Assembly (NCBI RefSeq): GCF_016909155.1
Contig: NZ_JAFBFG010000003.1
Location: 89,565 to 153,564 of the forward strand
Length of the DNA stretch: 64,000 nt
Direction of reading: 5' to 3'
Source: Chryseomicrobium aureum
Lineage (GTDB): Bacteria > Bacillota > Bacilli > Bacillales_A > Planococcaceae
Part shown: in pieces, positions 24,104-32,387 of the stretch
Position numbering within the stretch: position 1 is the first letter of the stretch
Layout of the letters: the number at the start of each line of letters is the position of its first letter
Notes under the pieces: generated by a model
What the model was told of the DNA's origin: nothing
Database searches by the model: none
The model's input: only the letters and a program-made list of their open reading frames with translations
Program-made: the position numbers and the translations under genes

Positions 24104-25243
24104 TTACATACAACATTTCTTGTATTTCTTCCCGCTTCCACAGGGGCATTTGTCATTGCGCCCGATTTCTGTAGACGCACGGATTGTGGCTTGTGATTTC
24201 TGTTCTTGGAATAGTGACCCTGGTGTATGCCCTTTCAAGGCATAATGTGGTGTCACATCTTTTGCTGCCTTTGCAAGTCGGATTGTTTCCTGCATGATTT
24301 CAGGCGTCACTAGTTTTAGATTCCTGAATATTTCGTTTAGTAATTCATTGAAAGGCACTTGGTTGTTAAGCTGCACACCGAAATCGAACAGCATCCCTTC
24401 GACTTCGTCAGGCTCTAATTTTGTCACTTTCTCCAAATACAGCGCGAGTCTTTTGTATTCCGGAAAGTCGAGATAGTAGCTTTCGTATGCACGCTTCACC
24501 ACTTCTGTCGGAGTCAATTCAACAGGTTTCAGATCACTGCGATCACTAAGCTGATCAAAGAGCGCATAGGGATTTTCGAGACCAGGCACGACAGCTAAAT
24601 TCCCGTCGAGCAACAGTTCTTCATAAAAGTCTTGTTGCACCCACAGAAGATCTCGGACGTGCTGGTAGTCTTTAGGTCCTTCTATGACGCCAAATGCGCG
24701 CAACTTTGCGTATAGATCAGCTAGTCGAAGTACCCCATATGTATTCAATAAGCCACGTGTAAAGGCCAAGATGACTTTGTTCTGTTTGGCTCTTTCTTTC
24801 AACTCTCCCTCAAATAGTTCAATCACCTTGCTTTCCCGGACATCTTTTGGAATGAATAGAACAAGTTTGTCATCAATCGTTGCCGGAACGAGGAGTGTGG
24901 TTCGCCACCACCAGCCGACCTTTTGTGTCACGGGACTGTCAATCGGGATAGACCCTTGTTCTTTTACTTCCAAAAAGAGTTGCAACTGGGCGTCACTCAA
25001 GCGCTCTAAAAGATAGTGCATAGCCAGGTCTCGATGTGCCGCAAAGTCTTTGATCAAGTGGGGCTTCGTCATGCGGCGGATTCCTGACAGACGATAGTAA
25101 TCCACCACTTCGACGAGCTCTTTCTTTAGATAGCGTTCCAGGGTCTCTTCGTAAGAACTATCGATCGTGACAGATTGCCGCCACCGTTTTTCTTGGCGCG
25201 CTGCTTCCCGCTCCATCTGCTCCCAACTAGTAGGTTTGCTCAT
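24104..25243 (-). CDS. SEC-C zinc-motif protein
   Basis: 379 residues. The last 22 residues form a SEC-C zinc knuckle (IGRNDKCPCGSGKKYKKCC), as in SecA and YecA. The rest is a helical protein with no recognised catalytic motif; SEC-C tails often dock proteins on ribosomes or other partners. A TACACT -10-like box lies about 25273-25278. Codon use is like the core genome, unlike the AT-rich small genes around it. Family B copy 6 touches its 3' end. Confidence 0.82.
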   Translation of the reverse strand: MSKPTSWEQMEREAARQEKRWRQSVTIDSSYEETLERYLKKELVEVVDYYRLSGIRRMTKPHLIKDFAAHRDLAMHYLLERLSDAQLQLFLEVKEQGSIPIDSPVTQKVGWWWRTTLLVPATIDDKLVLFIPKDVRESKVIELFEGELKERAKQNKVILAFTRGLLNTYGVLRLADLYAKLRAFGVIEGPKDYQHVRDLLWVQQDFYEELLLDGNLAVVPGLENPYALFDQLSDRSDLKPVELTPTEVVKRAYESYYLDFPEYKRLALYLEKVTKLEPDEVEGMLFDFGVQLNNQVPFNELLNEIFRNLKLVTPEIMQETIRLAKAAKDVTPHYALKGHTPGSLFQEQKSQATIRASTEIGRNDKCPCGSGKKYKKCCM

Positions 25244-25494
25244 TTTGGCCGCTCCTTCTCTTTCTGTTTTATTTAGTGTAGCAAGGATTTATTAATTGAG
25301 GGAGATTTTTTAAGGGTCGAGGAAGATTTGTTTTTTCAGATTTATTTTTATGGAATCTTTAAAAAGGAGTCGCGGATGGGTGTGTTTAGAGGGCAGGCAG
25401 GATAGGCAGATAGACTTTGTCCAACGTGGAAAAAAAGATGGAAGGGGTTGAGCAGTGGTGGATGGATAGTGTATACAACTATTTCTTTTTAGAC

Positions 25495-25541
25495 AAAATC
25501 CCCGGCAGTTGGTGGACATTTCATCCAGCAACTCCCGGGGT
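25495..25541. repeat. D hairpin module, copy 2
   Basis: CCCCGGCAGTTGGTGGA pairs with TCCAGCAACTCCCGGGG (15 of 17 positions) around a 7-base loop. It stands alone in the 25.24-25.60 kb gap, which otherwise holds only the SEC-C promoter region. Confidence 0.7.
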
Positions 25542-25606
25542 CTATTAGATTTTCATTAAGTATTGCCTTTACTTCATCTCATTACAAATGGAAGTAGCTC
25601 CCAAAA

Positions 25607-25733
25607 GGTACCTGGACCCCACACAACTTCAACACAATTTATAATTACCCATTATCCAACGCAGGAATGCGGGTTCATTTTGCATATCTCATGAATAATC
25701 TTGATTGTCCGAATTGTTTTTGGGACAGGTACC
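25607..25733 (+). repeat. Family B element, copy 7 (127 bp)
   Basis: GGTACCTGGACCCC to GGGACAGGTACC, left extension TGGAAGTAGCTCCCAAAA. Inner region AATTTATAATTACCC. Confidence 0.92.
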
Positions 25734-25815
25734 TAATTTAAATCGGGGCTGAAAATAAGGATTTGAAAAAGTACTTACTATCTTCAAAAACTAGAGATGG
25801 AAGCAGTTCCCAAAA

Positions 25816-25942
25816 GGTACCTGGACCCCACACAACTTCAACGCAATTTATGATTACCCACTTTCAAACACAGGAATGCGGGTTCATTTTGCATATCTCA
25901 TGAATAATCTTGATTGCCCGAATTGTTTTTGGGACAGGTACC
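25816..25942 (+). repeat. Family B element, copy 8 (127 bp)
   Basis: GGTACCTGGACCCC to GGGACAGGTACC, left extension TGGAAGCAGTTCCCAAAA. Only 82 bp after copy 7 and 3 bp from the stop codon of the next minus-strand gene, so it could serve as that gene's terminator hairpin. Confidence 0.92.
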
Positions 25943-25945
25943 TAT

Positions 25946-26287
25946 TTAACCTTTGACCAACTTCAAAGTAAACTTTTCTCTATTCGCTCTTCTTTGGTCC
26001 AGTAACTGTTTCATCTCGGATGACCGGTTCAGTTGATTGGCTAATTGTACATAAGAGACATGTAAAAACTTTGCTATGTCTGCAATTCTATCTTCATCAA
26101 GCGTCGGCCAAGTTTTTTCTAGCTGTATTTGTAGAAGTTCTCGCGATTTCAACATGTCTGCAGATGTCACGTAGGGCAAAAAATCAAGGGCTAGTGTGGC
26201 CGTGCGATAACGATAAGATGTTGCACCCGTTTTCAGCATTTCCTTTTCTTCGACTAGTTGTTCTTGTAGTTTCGAAATAAGTTCCAC
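25946..26287 (-). CDS. Small helical protein paired with the nucleotidyltransferase
   Basis: 113 residues, mostly helical (MELISKLQEQLVEEKEML at the start; KFLHVSYVQLANQLNRS late), no recognised family. GTG start with a perfect AAGGAGGTG ribosome site. It follows the nucleotidyltransferase gene by 16 bp, so the two form a pair that resembles a toxin-antitoxin or minimal nucleotidyltransferase module; the roles are inferred. Confidence 0.65.
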   Translation of the reverse strand: MELISKLQEQLVEEKEMLKTGATSYRYRTATLALDFLPYVTSADMLKSRELLQIQLEKTWPTLDEDRIADIAKFLHVSYVQLANQLNRSSEMKQLLDQRRANREKFTLKLVKG

Positions 26288-26303
26288 TGCGCCACCTCCT
26301 TGA

Positions 26304-26849
26304 CTAGTTTATATTTATGCCTTTTCTTTTGAGAATCTCCTTTAGTTGATGATGATTTGAATTAGGATCATTAGGATTGAGCAGAAAGTCTTTATATTCT
26401 TCTACAAGTTCAAATAAACTATCTAGATCACATAGCTCTAGGAGATCTGTTTCCTCTAAATCTTTCAAATCTTTTTCCCGTCTCGAAAAGATTTTGCTAC
26501 ATGCGAGCAACTCGATCGATGGCACATATACATCTATATGGGTGAAGCGTGTGCCTTCTAAACGAAACCTGTCTCTTTCTTTAAAATCTTCTGCAGGCGG
26601 GACCTCCATAATACCGCCCACGATATCAATCGCAAGTTCACTTAAGATGTCCATGAACCCCTTCGCATCGGTAGACGATAGGATATTGATATCGATGTCA
26701 CGGGTAGGGCGAAATTTTCTATCTGCTTGCTGCATATGAAGCAACAATGCAGCTCCTCCAAGCAATAAGATTTCTGCTCGGATATTGCGTATCTCACATA
26801 ACACATCGAGCTCGTCTAGCGCGACTAGTATGGATTCTATCTCTGTCAT
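26304..26849 (-). CDS. Nucleotidyltransferase-fold protein (DUF6036/AbiEii-like)
   Basis: 181 residues from the ATG with GGAG 5 bases upstream; a GTG 30 bases further up has a poor ribosome site. EILLLGGAALLLHMQ then RPTRDIDINIL is the GG...DxD core of nucleotidyltransferase-fold proteins, with a later HIDVYVPS strand. Members occur in AbiE-like and other toxin-antitoxin pairs. Operon with the 113-residue helical protein. Confidence 0.75.
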   Translation of the reverse strand: MTEIESILVALDELDVLCEIRNIRAEILLLGGAALLLHMQQADRKFRPTRDIDINILSSTDAKGFMDILSELAIDIVGGIMEVPPAEDFKERDRFRLEGTRFTHIDVYVPSIELLACSKIFSRREKDLKDLEETDLLELCDLDSLFELVEEYKDFLLNPNDPNSNHHQLKEILKRKGININ

Positions 26850-27190
26850 TTTATCTCCAAAGGCAGCCAGTGTACTCACGCTCCATTCCTACTAGACGTC
26901 TTGTTAGTATATTCAGTATAAATGCTTAGAATACTCTATACAACCGTTTGGATTTTTATTGAGTGTCCGTGTTGGTGGTGGCGATAGGAACCTTTTTGAG
27001 AAAGAAGCAAGGGCTTTTAAGAACAGAAAGTTCAAAAATGGAGATTTACACCATATCCGGCCTGTCACTCTATTTATATCTCTGTCCAAATTATGTTTAT
27101 GACAGGCCGCCGTATTTGACTACAATGCCAACAGGAAATCTTCAATATGCTTCTGTTTATCTTCTTCATTTCTTTCCTGACACATGAGAA
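26850..27190. other. Gene-poor stretch
   Basis: I see no supported coding region. The stretch holds the upstream region of the nucleotidyltransferase gene and one REP-like stem-loop at 27058-27109. Confidence 0.5.
27058..27109. repeat. REP-like stem-loop
   Basis: CGGCCTGTCA (27058-27067) pairs perfectly with TGACAGGCCG (27100-27109) across a 32-base loop. The CCTGTCA core matches family A arms, so it may be a divergent relative. Confidence 0.65.
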
Positions 27191-27236
27191 GAAATCCGGC
27201 ACTTGGTGGACATCTTCATCCATCTTCTCCCGGATC
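27191..27236. repeat. D hairpin module, copy 3
   Basis: ATCCGG and CCGGAT close a stem holding CACTTGGTGGACATCTTC and CATCCATC. The sequence between this module and the following B element also resembles that at 17346-17400. Confidence 0.6.
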
Positions 27237-27317
27237 TTGCTTGCTAGCTCTTCTTTACTAACTCACTTCTCTTACTGACAATCACCACTCCACTACAATT
27301 GGAAGCAGCCCCCAAAA

Positions 27318-27444
27318 GGTACCTGGTACCCACACAACTTCAACACAATTTATGTTTATCCAGTTTTTAACACAGGAATGCGGGTTCCTAGTGCATACCC
27401 AGTGAATAATCTTCATTGTCCGAATTGTTTTTGGGACAGGTACC
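27318..27444 (+). repeat. Family B element, copy 9 (127 bp)
   Basis: GGTACCTGGTACCC (left arm changed at two bases) to GGGACAGGTACC, left extension TGGAAGCAGCCCCCAAAA. Fused after a few bases to a C right-end fragment. Confidence 0.9.
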
Positions 27445-27452
27445 TAGTTTGA

Positions 27453-27487
27453 AGCAAATTGTGTTGAATTGTTTCGTGCACAGGTAC
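27453..27487 (+). repeat. Right-end fragment of a family C element
   Basis: GCAAATTGTGTTGAATTGTT and CGTGCACAGGTACC match the last 35 bp of C elements; no left half is present. Confidence 0.8.
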
Positions 27488-27549
27488 CGATTTTTAAACT
27501 GCACAATATTAATTGTAGAAAAGTGCTTCTTCTAATTTAGCAGTTACAG

Positions 27550-27665
27550 TAGATCAAGGTCGTCTGAATAATTATAGAATTGTAGTGAATTGTGCGTTGC
27601 ACAGGTACCGATTATTATTGGTAGATCAAGGTCGCCTGGATAATTATAGAATTGTACGGTGCACA
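27550..27665 (-). repeat. Two degenerate left halves of C elements, inverted, in tandem
   Basis: TAGATCAAGGTCG followed by ATAATTATAGAATTGTA occurs at 27550-27584 and 27622-27656 (period 72 bp). Read on the minus strand each contains TACAATTCTATAA and a GTGCA-type tip, the left half of family C, opposite in direction to the full copies. Confidence 0.65.
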
Positions 27666-27666
27666 G

Positions 27667-27711
27667 TGGTCACCTTTTCAATTTTCACAATGTGAATTGT
27701 GAAGGTGACAG
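27667..27711. repeat. Degenerate family A element
   Basis: GTCACCTT and AAGGTGAC form the outer stem, TTCACA and TGTGAA an inner one; the right arm continues as AAGGTGACAGGC. Confidence 0.7.
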
Positions 27712-27734
27712 GCATTTGTTTTCAATGCTATAAT
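27705..27734 (+). promoter_or_regulatory. Promoter with -35 supplied by a family A arm
   Basis: GTGACA (27705-27710) and the perfect -10 TATAAT (27729-27734) are 18 bp apart, ahead of the two small plus-strand genes. Confidence 0.65.
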
Positions 27735-27773
27735 ATTTGTATAGAGAAAAATTATTGACGAGGAATATGTATA

Positions 27774-28154
27774 ATGTCAAAGTTCATTTTTTCTCCATTA
27801 ATAAAAGTTTCTGCAAATATAATCTCAACATTAATATTTGGTATATTATGTAGTGCTTTAATAGCAGAAATAACAATTAATGGGGTTCTTGAGTGGGGAG
27901 CAATGTTGAAGTCTTGGTTACTATATTTCATGATTAGTTTTACTATTTTATTAATAACCTATAACTACTTTCTTTACATTCATGATCGAAACCTTTTAGA
28001 GAAGTCTGATGCTATAGAGAGGTTTAAAGATAAATTATTCGATGAAGTTGGAGATTCAGCTGTTAAATTTGCAGTTGATAGACTTGACAGAGGCGATTTA
28101 GGAGGTTTAACTGAATTGTCAGCTCTAATTAAAGATTTGGAGAAGAAAAAGTAA
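27774..28154 (+). CDS. Small two-helix membrane protein, partner of a RelE-like gene
   Basis: 126 residues. Two predicted membrane helices (about 8-32 and 44-66), then a cytoplasmic charged tail (DRNLLEKSDAIERFKDKL to IKDLEKKK). Family not recognised. A GAGGA ribosome site precedes the ATG. Its stop overlaps the next start by one base (TAATG), so the two proteins are made together. AT-rich. Could be a membrane-bound antitoxin or effector; inference from context only. Confidence 0.7.
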   Translation: MSKFIFSPLIKVSANIISTLIFGILCSALIAEITINGVLEWGAMLKSWLLYFMISFTILLITYNYFLYIHDRNLLEKSDAIERFKDKLFDEVGDSAVKFAVDRLDRGDLGGLTELSALIKDLEKKK

Positions 28155-28429
28155 TGGAAATATTAATAAATGATAAATTAAAAAAGAAAATAATAAACTT
28201 ATCAGAGAATGATATAAAATTCCAAGATTATTTATTAGAATTCTATAATAACCTTTCAAATAATAACAAGAATGCAATCTATTCTTATAATAATATTAAG
28301 CTTTTCAAAGATAAAAATAATAAAGTATATGTTCACAAAATAAAAAATTACCGTTTTCTATTTACCATCGATGATCTCAATATGACAATTATTCTTGTCG
28401 ATGTATATAAAAGAAATAGATTTGGATAA
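28154..28429 (+). CDS. RelE/ParE-fold-like small protein (candidate toxin)
   Basis: 91 residues, basic and AT-rich. The C-terminal half, NKVYVHKIKNYRFLFTIDDL then TIILVDVYKRNRFG, has the R-h-h-h-x-h-D-D...hhhhxhxxR pattern of RelE/HigB-type toxins, but the N-terminal part is diverged. No DNA-binding antitoxin is adjacent; the coupled membrane protein takes that position. Confidence 0.55.
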   Translation: MEILINDKLKKKIINLSENDIKFQDYLLEFYNNLSNNNKNAIYSYNNIKLFKDKNNKVYVHKIKNYRFLFTIDDLNMTIILVDVYKRNRFG

Positions 28430-28432
28430 ATT

Positions 28433-28470
28433 AAACACCGTTTAGAATAAAATTCCAAACGGTGTTCTTT
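28433..28470. terminator. Bidirectional terminator
   Basis: AAACACCGTTT and AAACGGTGTT form a stem with an A/T-rich loop and T runs on both sides. It separates the plus-strand pair from the convergent polysaccharide operon. Confidence 0.85.
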
Positions 28471-29483
28471 TATTTCTTTTTATAATATTCCACATACCAC
28501 CGAGCGAATTTCTCCAACCCATCCTCAATAGAAGTCTGAGGCTTAAACCCAACTGCTTTTTGAAGAGCATCTGTAGATGCGTAAGTCGCTGGCACATCCC
28601 CTGGCTTGATTGGTTCAAACTCTTTCTTGAATTCAACCTCTTTACCTAGAGCTTTTGAAAGTGCGCCTTCAAGCGCATGGATAAAGTGCATCAATTTCTC
28701 AGGGTTATTATTACCAATGTTGTACACCTTGTGTGCAACTTCTCCAGTAGGTGGCTGATCCGTTAAGCGCACGATACCTTCAACGATATCATCAATATAA
28801 GTAAAGTCACGGTAAAGGTCATTATCAAAATCACCATTGTTATAGATCTTGATGCTTTCACCTGCGAAGTACTTATCAGTAAATCCAAAGTAGGCCATAT
28901 CTGGACGCCCCATTGGTCCATAAACTGTGAAGAAGCGCAGACCTGTTGCAGGAATCTTATAAAGATGGCTATACGTGTGCGCCATCAATTCATTCGTTTT
29001 CTTAGTAGCTGCATATAAGGAGACAGGTGTATCCACAAAATCCCTCTCTTCAAACGGAACTTTTTTGTTAGAGCCGTATACCGAACTCGAAGAAGCATAG
29101 ATCAAGTGTTTGACTGGATAAGCTCTACATGCTTCGATGATATTAAAGAATCCAGTTACATTACTCTCTATATAAGCATCTGGATTTTCAATCGAATAGC
29201 GTACACCTGCTTGAGCAGCCAAGTTCACCACTACATCAAACTTATTCTCAGCAAACAAATTCAACATAAACGCCTTATCTGCAAGATCCCCTTTTACAAA
29301 GGAAAAGTTCGGGTGTCCATTAAGCTTAACTAATCTATCTTCTTTTAACTGAACATTATAATAAGAATTCAAGTTATCTAGCCCTACAACTTTAATCCCT
29401 CGATCAAGATACGCCTTAGATAAATAGCTGCCGATAAAACCGGCAGCTCCTGTCACTAAATATGTAAGTTGATTATTTTCCAC
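28470..29483 (-). CDS. NAD-dependent UDP-sugar epimerase, UDP-glucuronate 4-epimerase-like (CapI)
   Basis: 337 residues, extended SDR: TGAAGFIG near residue 11, NLAAQAGVRYSIENP near 87, SSSSVYG and YAATKK with the catalytic Tyr/Lys. The pattern is that of CapI/GAE-type enzymes which turn UDP-glucuronate into UDP-galacturonate. It overlaps ugd by 11 bp and is the last gene of the polysaccharide operon. Confidence 0.85.
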   Translation of the reverse strand: MENNQLTYLVTGAAGFIGSYLSKAYLDRGIKVVGLDNLNSYYNVQLKEDRLVKLNGHPNFSFVKGDLADKAFMLNLFAENKFDVVVNLAAQAGVRYSIENPDAYIESNVTGFFNIIEACRAYPVKHLIYASSSSVYGSNKKVPFEERDFVDTPVSLYAATKKTNELMAHTYSHLYKIPATGLRFFTVYGPMGRPDMAYFGFTDKYFAGESIKIYNNGDFDNDLYRDFTYIDDIVEGIVRLTDQPPTGEVAHKVYNIGNNNPEKLMHFIHALEGALSKALGKEVEFKKEFEPIKPGDVPATYASTDALQKAVGFKPQTSIEDGLEKFARWYVEYYKKK

Positions 29484-30837
29484 TACTTACAACTCCTTCA
29501 CGAACTCGCTCCGTTGCCATACGCCCGATTGAATGATATTCAACATTTGCTTGTTGCATCTCTTCAACTACATACACATTGCGTCCATCGTACACTAATG
29601 GCGTTTGCATAAGTTCTATGTATTCAATAGGAGAAACGGCTTTGACTTCTGGCCACTCTGTAAATAAGAAAGCAACATTTGCATCCTTTAAAGCAGCTTG
29701 AGGAGAACCAACGTATGTGATGGTTCCATTTAAGTTCTTACCTTCTGGATAGAAGCGTTTGAAATTCTCAGCACCTACTGGATCAAATGCAAAGATGTCA
29801 GCACCTTTTTCAAGCAATAACTTCACATTGTCTAAAGAAGCTGCCTCTCGTAAATCATCTGTTCCTGGTTTGAATGTCAAACCTAATACAGCTACTTTAA
29901 GACCAGAGAACGTGATAAGTCGTTTTGCAGCTTTCTTAAACAACTTCACTTTTTGTTCGGCATTCACATCTACTGCAGCTTTCACAGTCTTCAGATCATA
30001 TCCATTCTCACGCGCAATATGTTCCAAAGCTTTGGTATCTTTTGGGAAACAAGATCCACCAAAACCAATCCCAGCATTCAAGAACTTACTTCCAATACGA
30101 GCATCATAGCTCATACCCTTCGCCACTTCTTGAACATCAGCACCAACCAATTCACACAAATTCGCAATGTCATTCATATACGAAATCTTCAGTGCTAAGA
30201 AGTCATTCGAAGCATACTTAATCATCTCTGCGGAACGACGATTTACAGATACCATTGGAATATTGAAAGGCTCATAGATTTTCATTAATATTTCTTCTGC
30301 CCATTTACTCTCAGTTCCAATGACAATACGCTCAGCATGCAATGTGTCATGCACCGCAGATCCTTGTGCTAAGAACTCAGGGTTCGATGCTACTTCTACA
30401 CGCACATCATTTACTAAGAAGTCTTGAATAAATTGCTCTACTTTATCATTCGTACCGATTGGGACAGTTGATTTAACAACTACTAAACAATCTTTTTCTA
30501 CAGATTCTGCAATTTGACGAGCTACAGTAGCAATATATGAAAGATTTGCAGATCCATCCGGTTGTTCTGGAGTTCCAACCCCAATAAAAATTGCATCGGC
30601 ATCTTTATATGCTGATTGAAAATCAGTTGTATAATCAATGCGACCCGCAGCGAAGTTTTTCTTCATGAGCTCTTCTAAGCCTGATTCGAAAATTGGGGAT
30701 GTACCAGATTTCATAAGTTCTACTTTGTCCTGATCTATATCGACACATAATACTTGATGACCCATTTCGGCGAATGTTACACCGGCTACTAGGCCAACGT
30801 AGCCGGTACCACTTACTACTATCTTATATTGTTTCAT
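29473..30837 (-). CDS. ugd: UDP-glucose 6-dehydrogenase
   Basis: 454 residues: N-terminal GTGYVGLVAGV NAD site, central SNPEFLAQGSAV, and the active-site Cys in FGGSCFPKDTKAL. Oxidises UDP-glucose, made by GalU, to UDP-glucuronate for the following epimerase or direct use. Family length normal. Confidence 0.94.
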   Translation of the reverse strand: MKQYKIVVSGTGYVGLVAGVTFAEMGHQVLCVDIDQDKVELMKSGTSPIFESGLEELMKKNFAAGRIDYTTDFQSAYKDADAIFIGVGTPEQPDGSANLSYIATVARQIAESVEKDCLVVVKSTVPIGTNDKVEQFIQDFLVNDVRVEVASNPEFLAQGSAVHDTLHAERIVIGTESKWAEEILMKIYEPFNIPMVSVNRRSAEMIKYASNDFLALKISYMNDIANLCELVGADVQEVAKGMSYDARIGSKFLNAGIGFGGSCFPKDTKALEHIARENGYDLKTVKAAVDVNAEQKVKLFKKAAKRLITFSGLKVAVLGLTFKPGTDDLREAASLDNVKLLLEKGADIFAFDPVGAENFKRFYPEGKNLNGTITYVGSPQAALKDANVAFLFTEWPEVKAVSPIEYIELMQTPLVYDGRNVYVVEEMQQANVEYHSIGRMATERVREGVVSSGK

Positions 30838-30874
30838 ATTTACATTGCACCTCTTGTAATAAATCCAAAATTAA

Positions 30875-32368
30875 CTATGCACTTGGAAATATATTTATAT
30901 TGTTTTTCTTAAAAAAATCTAATTTATATAATGCTACTATTCCTAGAAAAACTAGCAAAAAAGACATCAAACCAATTCCCCAAATGTTCAAATTAGATTT
31001 TATTAAAAGGGACATTGAAAAAGTTATAATAAAAACAAATATAACAGGAATATAACCATTTAAAAGATAATGGTGGGTTTTTACATTAATCATTTTTTCA
31101 AAATATCGAATATAAAATGGTATTAAAATTATTGTTAATAAAAGGGAAATACCCGCACCAATTAAGTCAAAGAAATAAATCAGTACGATTGTTGAAATAA
31201 TTTTTATTGCTGCGGTAATTATTGCATAATATGCATTATATTTGGGCATATTTAAACCATTGAACATAAAATAAACTGTAACATTACTGCCTATAAATAA
31301 GTATGATATTAGAATTAAGAGAAAAATGAAATATGCATTTTCTGCAAATTCTACATCTATCCATAATTCCAGTATTTCTTTCGAGAAAAAAATGAATGGA
31401 AATATTAGAACGGCACTAAACAAAAACACTATATTCTGCGTTTTTAAATATAGGCTTCTTATTTCTGACTTTGAAGAAGTGCTGTTTAATTCTGCTGTAG
31501 CAGGAAAAATCACATTAGCTGCAGTAGCTACTAAGGAATGAATTCTTTGAGCAATTGACATTGGAATCGAATAATAAGTTACAAACTGCGGACCCAACAT
31601 TAAGTTGATAATTATTTTATCTGCTTGTCCTATAAGCGCATTAGATATCTGAGTTATTAAATTATATACTCCAAAACTTATCAAATCTCTGAAAATATTT
31701 GAATCAAATAAAAAAAGTAATTTTAAATAATTTGTGATTTTTTTATTTATCAAATAGTAACTTAAGATTCCAATTAAAAGACTCGAAATCTTTGCATACA
31801 TTAGTCCAACAATTGAATAATCATGGTAAATTACAAAAGCTATTACTGAAACTTCAGTTATTGTAATGAATATTTTTCCAAGTGCATTAAAACTATTTTT
31901 TTGTAGTGCAATAGAAATATTTGAACTAACTATTAAAATCATATTTAATAAGATGATTAGACCACCTAGATATAGTACATATTCTAGTGAATATTGATTT
32001 ACGTCTCCATCATCAAACAAATAATATATCAAATTCATTTTATTAAATATAAATATGATGAAGTTTAATAGTATACCCAACACTAAATAAATAAATAAAG
32101 ATGTAGTATACGAAATATTAAATTTGTTAAATTCGCCTTTTGAATAGAAATGACTAAATTGTCTTGTCGAAGCCCCTGACAAACCAAGATCTACCGTAGA
32201 CATGAATCCAGTAATGGCAATTAAAGTGATATAAATGCCATAACCAATCACCCCTAAATAATTTACTATATAAGGAGTAATAATTATAAATGATACAATA
32301 TTTATAGTCATAGCCAGAAGGTTAAAAAAAGAGTTTCTCAATAACCTATTTTTAAACATCTCCACCAA
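30875..32368 (-). CDS. wzx: Polysaccharide flippase (Wzx/MATE-like)
   Basis: 497 residues with about 12-14 predicted membrane helices. The N-terminus (NRLLRNSFFNLLAMTINIV) and TVDLGLSGASTRQFS segment are typical of Wzx/RfbX proteins. Moves the lipid-linked repeat unit across the membrane. Very AT-rich, like the next four genes. GTG start, with GAAGG upstream. Confidence 0.88.
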   Translation of the reverse strand: MVEMFKNRLLRNSFFNLLAMTINIVSFIIITPYIVNYLGVIGYGIYITLIAITGFMSTVDLGLSGASTRQFSHFYSKGEFNKFNISYTTSLFIYLVLGILLNFIIFIFNKMNLIYYLFDDGDVNQYSLEYVLYLGGLIILLNMILIVSSNISIALQKNSFNALGKIFITITEVSVIAFVIYHDYSIVGLMYAKISSLLIGILSYYLINKKITNYLKLLFLFDSNIFRDLISFGVYNLITQISNALIGQADKIIINLMLGPQFVTYYSIPMSIAQRIHSLVATAANVIFPATAELNSTSSKSEIRSLYLKTQNIVFLFSAVLIFPFIFFSKEILELWIDVEFAENAYFIFLLILISYLFIGSNVTVYFMFNGLNMPKYNAYYAIITAAIKIISTIVLIYFFDLIGAGISLLLTIILIPFYIRYFEKMINVKTHHYLLNGYIPVIFVFIITFSMSLLIKSNLNIWGIGLMSFLLVFLGIVALYKLDFFKKNNINIFPSA

Positions 32369-32387
32369 AATAAAACCTTCATTTCCG

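Noticed and set aside
23911..24245. Plus-strand open frames opposite the end of the SEC-C gene
   Set aside because: They are made of B element sequence and the antisense of the SEC-C coding region.
25310..25531. Short minus-strand open frame as a gene
   Set aside because: It covers the D hairpin, has no convincing ribosome site, and similar peptides arise at each D copy only because the DNA repeat is shared.
26963..27187. Plus-strand open frame of 74 codons
   Set aside because: It runs through the stem-loop at 27058-27109, has low-complexity composition and no ribosome site.
12754..27444. CRISPR array
   Set aside because: The repeats are 55-140 bp palindromes at irregular distances, with genes between them and no cas genes; spacers of uniform length are absent.
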